Of a stretch of 15,361 nucleotides of DNA, positions 11,789 to 15,361 are shown in pieces. The DNA is from Prolixibacteraceae bacterium. GTDB lineage: Bacteria > Bacteroidota > Bacteroidia > Bacteroidales > Prolixibacteraceae. Both the position numbers and the translations under genes were made by a program. Every line of letters begins with the position of its first letter. Position 1 is the first letter of the stretch. The stretch is taken from positions 2,327 to 17,687 of the forward strand of contig DPCJ01000164.1 of assembly GCA_003516705.1 (NCBI GenBank), written 5' to 3'. The notes beneath the pieces are model-generated. The model saw nothing but the letters and a program-made list of their open reading frames with translations. It was not told the origin of the DNA and searched no databases.

Positions 11789-13036
11789 TCAGATTCCCAG
11801 CAACAGCTTCCCGGCATCGTGGCCACCGGTAAACATCCGTTCCGGGTTTTCAAGCAACTCTTTTATTTTCACAAGAAACCCAACCGAATCTTTACCATCG
11901 ATAATGCGGTGGTCGTACGAAAGCGCCACATACATCATCGGGCGGATTACCACCTGTCCGTTCACCGCCACCGGGCGATCAACAATGTTGTGCATCCCCA
12001 GAATGGCCGACTGTGGCGGATTGATAATCGGCGTTGACAACAGCGAGCCAAAAACCCCGCCGTTTGTAATGGTGAATGTTCCGCCGGTTAATTCCTCGAC
12101 TGATATTTTTTTGCTTCTCGCTTTTTCAGCAAGTTCTTTTATTTCAATTTCGATTTGAGCAATTGTTTTGCTTTCGGCATTGCGCACAATGGGAACCATC
12201 AAACCTTTGGGTGTTGAAACAGCAATTCCCACATCCACAAACTGTGGCATCACAATTTCGTCGCCATCAATCTGTGCATTTACCATGGGGTGAAAATCCA
12301 TGGCAGTAGCCACAGCTTTTGTGAAGAACGACATAAAACCGAGTTTCAGTCCGTGGGTTTCAGTAAATTTCTGCTGGTACTTCGAGCGCAAATCCATCAC
12401 GTAACTCATGTCGATTTCGTTGAAAGTGGTGAGCATTGCTGTTTCGTTTTTAACAGCAACCAACCTCTCGCTGAGTTTACGCCGCAGGCTCGACATCTTT
12501 TCACGACCAGCATTGCGCGTGGCAATCTTTTGTGCCGCAACTGGTTTTGTCTCAGCTTTTGGCAATTGCAAAACTGCTTCCACCTCCTTTTTACCAATCC
12601 GCTTTAACCCGCTTAACAGTTCATCAACCGAAAGACCGTGTTCCTTCATCATTTCCCTGGCTACTTCGGTGATTTTCACTTTTGCACCCGCTCCAACCTC
12701 AACCTCTGCCTCAGCCTCAACCTTGGTCTCCGCCTCTGCCTTCACCTCCGTCTTTGACTCTGTCTTCTCCTCAGCTTTTGCCTCTGCCTTCACCCCCACC
12801 ACACTTGTGTCGATAGTGCAAACCACCGCGCCGACGGCAACTTTTTCACCCTCCTGTGCTTTGATGGTAATTTTTCCACCTTCGCTGGCAATCACTGTCA
12901 GTGTGGCTTTGTCTGATTCCACTTCGGCAATTTCCTGGTTTTTTGTTACCACAGCGCCATCGGCTACCAGCCAATTTCCAATTTCAACTTCAGTTATCGA
13001 TTCACCCGGACTGGGTACCTGAATTTCAATAATCAT
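11789..13036 (-). CDS. sucB: Dihydrolipoyl succinyltransferase, E2 of 2-oxoglutarate dehydrogenase
   Basis: The protein has 415 aa and three parts. Residues 1-75 are a lipoyl domain with VESDKATLTV, where Lys43 takes the lipoyl group. Residues about 83-121 are a mobile Lys/Glu/Ala-rich linker (KAEAKAEEKTESKTEVKAEA...). Residues about 122-158 hold a diverged E1/E3-binding segment (ITEVAREMMKEHGLSVDELL, then GLKRIGKKEVEAVL). The C-terminal half is the acyltransferase core, with SYDHRIIDGKDSVGF, where His376 and Asp380 are catalytic. E2 passes the succinyl group from E1 to CoA. It follows sucA by 36 bp on the same strand. The segment lacks the usual GTGxxGRI string. The gene is also called odhB. 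Confidence 0.95.
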   Translation of the reverse strand: MIIEIQVPSPGESITEVEIGNWLVADGAVVTKNQEIAEVESDKATLTVIASEGGKITIKAQEGEKVAVGAVVCTIDTSVVGVKAEAKAEEKTESKTEVKAEAETKVEAEAEVEVGAGAKVKITEVAREMMKEHGLSVDELLSGLKRIGKKEVEAVLQLPKAETKPVAAQKIATRNAGREKMSSLRRKLSERLVAVKNETAMLTTFNEIDMSYVMDLRSKYQQKFTETHGLKLGFMSFFTKAVATAMDFHPMVNAQIDGDEIVMPQFVDVGIAVSTPKGLMVPIVRNAESKTIAQIEIEIKELAEKARSKKISVEELTGGTFTITNGGVFGSLLSTPIINPPQSAILGMHNIVDRPVAVNGQVVIRPMMYVALSYDHRIIDGKDSVGFLVKIKELLENPERMFTGGHDAGKLLLGI

Positions 13037-13072
13037 GCTTTTTCTTTTTTGAAATTTGATTTCTGCAATGCA

Positions 13073-15361
13073 CTATTTCACCGCAACTTTTTCTTTGGCC
13101 TCAAATGCTGCCTCAAGAATTTCATTCAATCCCTGTTTGTGTTTCTCCATTAAACCAACAGCCGGGCTGGCGCTTTCTTTACGGGCGGCTAATTTAAAAC
13201 CAAGATAACCTATTTTACGCTGAAGATATGGCCACGGACCCATATTTTCAGGTTCGTCCTGCGCCCACACAATGCTTTTTGTTTTCGGATATTTTTTCAA
13301 AATCTTGTTTATCTGCACCATTGGCAACGGATAAATCTGCTCAACCCTTACAATAGCAGTGTTTGTAATTCCATTTTCAACTTTATGTTTTTCGAGATCG
13401 TAATAAAGGCGACCCGATGTAAAAACAATACGTTCAACCAAATCAGGCAAAGCCAGTGCATCGTCGATAACTTCTTTAAAACCGCCTTTTTCAAACTCCT
13501 CAATTTTTGAGAACACCATCGGGTGGCGCAGCAAACTCTTTGGGGTAAAAACCACCAGTGGGATGCGTGTGTTCATTTTTACCTGTCGGCGCAACAGGTG
13601 AAACAAATTGGCAGGCGTTGTAGGTTGAACCACCTGCATGTTATTTCCGGCAACCAATTCGAGAAAACGCTCGATGCGGGCACTTGAATGCTCGGGGCCC
13701 TGCCCTTCGAAACCATGCGGCAGCAATAAAACAAGCCCGTTCATCATTCCCCATTTTTCGAAAGCCGACGAAATATACTGGTCAATCATCACCTGGGCCA
13801 CGTTATGAAAATCGCCAAACTGCGCTTCCCAAAGCGTTAACCCGGCAGGTTGCGCCAGTGCGTAGCCATATTCAAAACCCAACACGGCATATTCTGAAAG
13901 CGGAGAGTTAAACACATGAAACGGTGCCTGTTTTTCGGACACATGTTTCAACGGAAAATATTTCTCATCGGTCCCTTCAACCACAAAAGCAGCGTGTCGG
14001 TGTGCAAAAGTTCCGCGTTCGCTGTCCTGACCACTCAACCGCACCGGGTGTCCTTCGGCCACAAGTGTTCCGTATGCCAGCAATTCGCCCATAGCCCAGT
14101 CAAGCCGGCCATCGTGCAACATCATCTGGCGGTCGGCCACAATGCGGTCAACTTTTTTAAAGAATGAAAGATCGGCAGGTAACTGGTTGATTTTTGATGC
14201 GATATCAAACAGTTTTTCCGGCTCGACGGCAGTTTTTACATCGGGGTTAAACTCATCCCTGGGAGGCATTTCAAATGATTTGTATTCATTTACAAGAAAA
14301 TGCCTGATTTTTACTTTATCAATTTTTTCCGAATCATTGTATTTCCCTTCAAGGAATTGGTCGAAATCCTTTATTTCTTTTTTAGATTCATCAGCCGACA
14401 TTACGCCAAGTGTACTCAGTTTTTCGGCATAAATGTCGCGCGGGTTCGGATGTTTTTCGATGATTTTGTAAAGCAATGGCTGGGTAAACCGGGGTTCATC
14501 GCCTTCGTTATGCCCATAACGGCGGTAACACAAAATATCGATAAACACATCTGAATGAAATTTCTGCCGGAATTCCATGGCCAGTTTTACCGTGTAAATC
14601 AGCGCTTCCACATCGTCGCCATTTACATGAAAAACGGGTGCCCTGGTCACCTTGGCCACATCGGTGCAATACGTACTTGAGCGTGCTTCGAGGTAATTGG
14701 TGGTAAAACCAACCTGGTTGTTGATGACAAGGTGAATGGTTCCGCCGGTTTTATACCCATCAAGCTGCGACATCTGGATAGTTTCGTACACCACTCCCTG
14801 CGTGGCAATTGCCGCATCGCCGTGAATTACAATGGCAGCAGCTTTTTCAAAATTCTTATTGTAAACTTTATCAATCTGCGACCTTACAATTCCTTGCACA
14901 ATGGGGGCCACGGTTTCGAGATGCGAAGGATTGGGAACAAGTTTGAGTTTCACTTTTTGCCCCAAATCGGTGGTTACCTCATTTTCGTAACCGAGGTGGT
15001 ATTTTACATCGCCCTGCGAAATCTCATCGGTATATTCTTTTCCGGTATATTCCTTAAAAATATTCTCATAAGGTTTTTCAAGAATGTTGGCTAAAACGTT
15101 TAACCGGCCACGGTGTGCCATCCCGATTACGAATTCTTCAATACCCAATTCGGCCCCTTTTTCAATTACCGCATCCAGCGATGGAATTATTGTTTCGGCT
15201 CCCTCAAGTGAAAATCTTTTCTGCCCTACAAATTTTTTGTGGATGAAATTCTCGAAGCCCACAGCCAGCTTGAGGTGATAAAAGAAATGCCTCCGTTTTT
15301 CGGCTGAATATTCTTCTGCATTGCGGGTGGTTTCCATCTTCTTTTTCAACCAGGTTACAAG
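13073..15361 (-). CDS. sucA: 2-oxoglutarate dehydrogenase E1 component, C-terminal part (start lies beyond right edge)
   Basis: The thiamine-diphosphate enzyme decarboxylates 2-oxoglutarate and succinylates the lipoyl arm of SucB. About 762 codons are visible, against a usual length above 900. The frame is open to the last base (LVTWLKKKMETT...), so the TTG at 15349 is not the true start. Family motifs are FVGQKRFSLEGAE, GMAHRGRLNVL, HGDAAIATQGVVYE, INNQVGFTT (cofactor region), CYRRYGHNEGDEPRFTQP, SGQDSERGTFAHRHA, LTLWEAQFGDFHNVAQV, LLLPHGFEGQGPEHSSARIE and VWAQDEPENMGPW. It lies 36 bp ahead of sucB, so they form a sucAB operon; lpd is not in the window. Also called odhA. Confidence 0.96.
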   Translation of the reverse strand, partial: LVTWLKKKMETTRNAEEYSAEKRRHFFYHLKLAVGFENFIHKKFVGQKRFSLEGAETIIPSLDAVIEKGAELGIEEFVIGMAHRGRLNVLANILEKPYENIFKEYTGKEYTDEISQGDVKYHLGYENEVTTDLGQKVKLKLVPNPSHLETVAPIVQGIVRSQIDKVYNKNFEKAAAIVIHGDAAIATQGVVYETIQMSQLDGYKTGGTIHLVINNQVGFTTNYLEARSSTYCTDVAKVTRAPVFHVNGDDVEALIYTVKLAMEFRQKFHSDVFIDILCYRRYGHNEGDEPRFTQPLLYKIIEKHPNPRDIYAEKLSTLGVMSADESKKEIKDFDQFLEGKYNDSEKIDKVKIRHFLVNEYKSFEMPPRDEFNPDVKTAVEPEKLFDIASKINQLPADLSFFKKVDRIVADRQMMLHDGRLDWAMGELLAYGTLVAEGHPVRLSGQDSERGTFAHRHAAFVVEGTDEKYFPLKHVSEKQAPFHVFNSPLSEYAVLGFEYGYALAQPAGLTLWEAQFGDFHNVAQVMIDQYISSAFEKWGMMNGLVLLLPHGFEGQGPEHSSARIERFLELVAGNNMQVVQPTTPANLFHLLRRQVKMNTRIPLVVFTPKSLLRHPMVFSKIEEFEKGGFKEVIDDALALPDLVERIVFTSGRLYYDLEKHKVENGITNTAIVRVEQIYPLPMVQINKILKKYPKTKSIVWAQDEPENMGPWPYLQRKIGYLGFKLAARKESASPAVGLMEKHKQGLNEILEAAFEAKEKVAVK

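Noticed and set aside
12408..13022. Plus-strand 204-codon frame opposite sucB
   Set aside because: It is antisense to a clearly coding gene, and its low-complexity Ser/Ala/Thr content mirrors the repetitive SucB linker.
13073..15349. A complete 758-aa SucA starting at TTG 15349
   Set aside because: The frame continues without a stop to the window edge, and the E1 N-terminal region is missing.

Overview
The window looks like a chromosomal segment of a Bacteroidota bacterium, probably class Bacteroidia (the order is inference). The reasons are a GldF/GldG-type ABC transporter protein next to dnaN, a surE - small membrane protein - lpxB cluster, and several TAnnTTTG -7 promoter elements placed just before start codons.

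Layout. (1) 1-6301 is a conserved minus-strand block. In transcription order it is surE, a 100-aa membrane protein, lpxB, a fused gldF-gldG gene, dnaN, and the start of a DnaQ-like exonuclease that runs off the left edge. (2) 6351-11628 is an accessory island. It holds a plus-strand four-helix membrane protein gene, an MNT/HEPN (MntA/HepT) toxin-antitoxin pair, and a truncated second copy of the membrane protein gene. Next comes a two-cassette integron-like array: a 168-aa unknown protein and a YwqK/MORN-repeat lipoprotein, each followed by a palindromic site of about 127 bp. After that is a gene-free stretch of about 1.2 kb with hairpins and a 504-bp satellite of 21-bp units (105-bp higher-order period), and then an AbiEii-type nucleotidyltransferase with a small upstream partner. 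(3) 11789-15361 holds sucB (odhB) and most of sucA (odhA) on the minus strand, a TCA-cycle operon whose E1 gene runs off the right edge.

The core genes serve replication (clamp, exonuclease), lipid A synthesis (LpxB), nucleotide and survival metabolism (SurE), membrane transport or gliding (GldFG) and 2-oxoglutarate oxidation (SucAB). The island between them carries two toxin-antitoxin-like operons and the cassette array.

The most notable signal is the cassette array. Two gene-plus-palindrome units lie head to tail. Each gene's upstream boundary (GTTAT...) is the near-perfect inverse complement of its own downstream boundary (...ATAAC), which is the topology expected of integron cassettes, but no integrase is visible and the core does not fit GTTRRRY. 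The second is the 21-bp satellite, whose GAGTTCnGAACTC palindromes are spaced by two or four helical turns.
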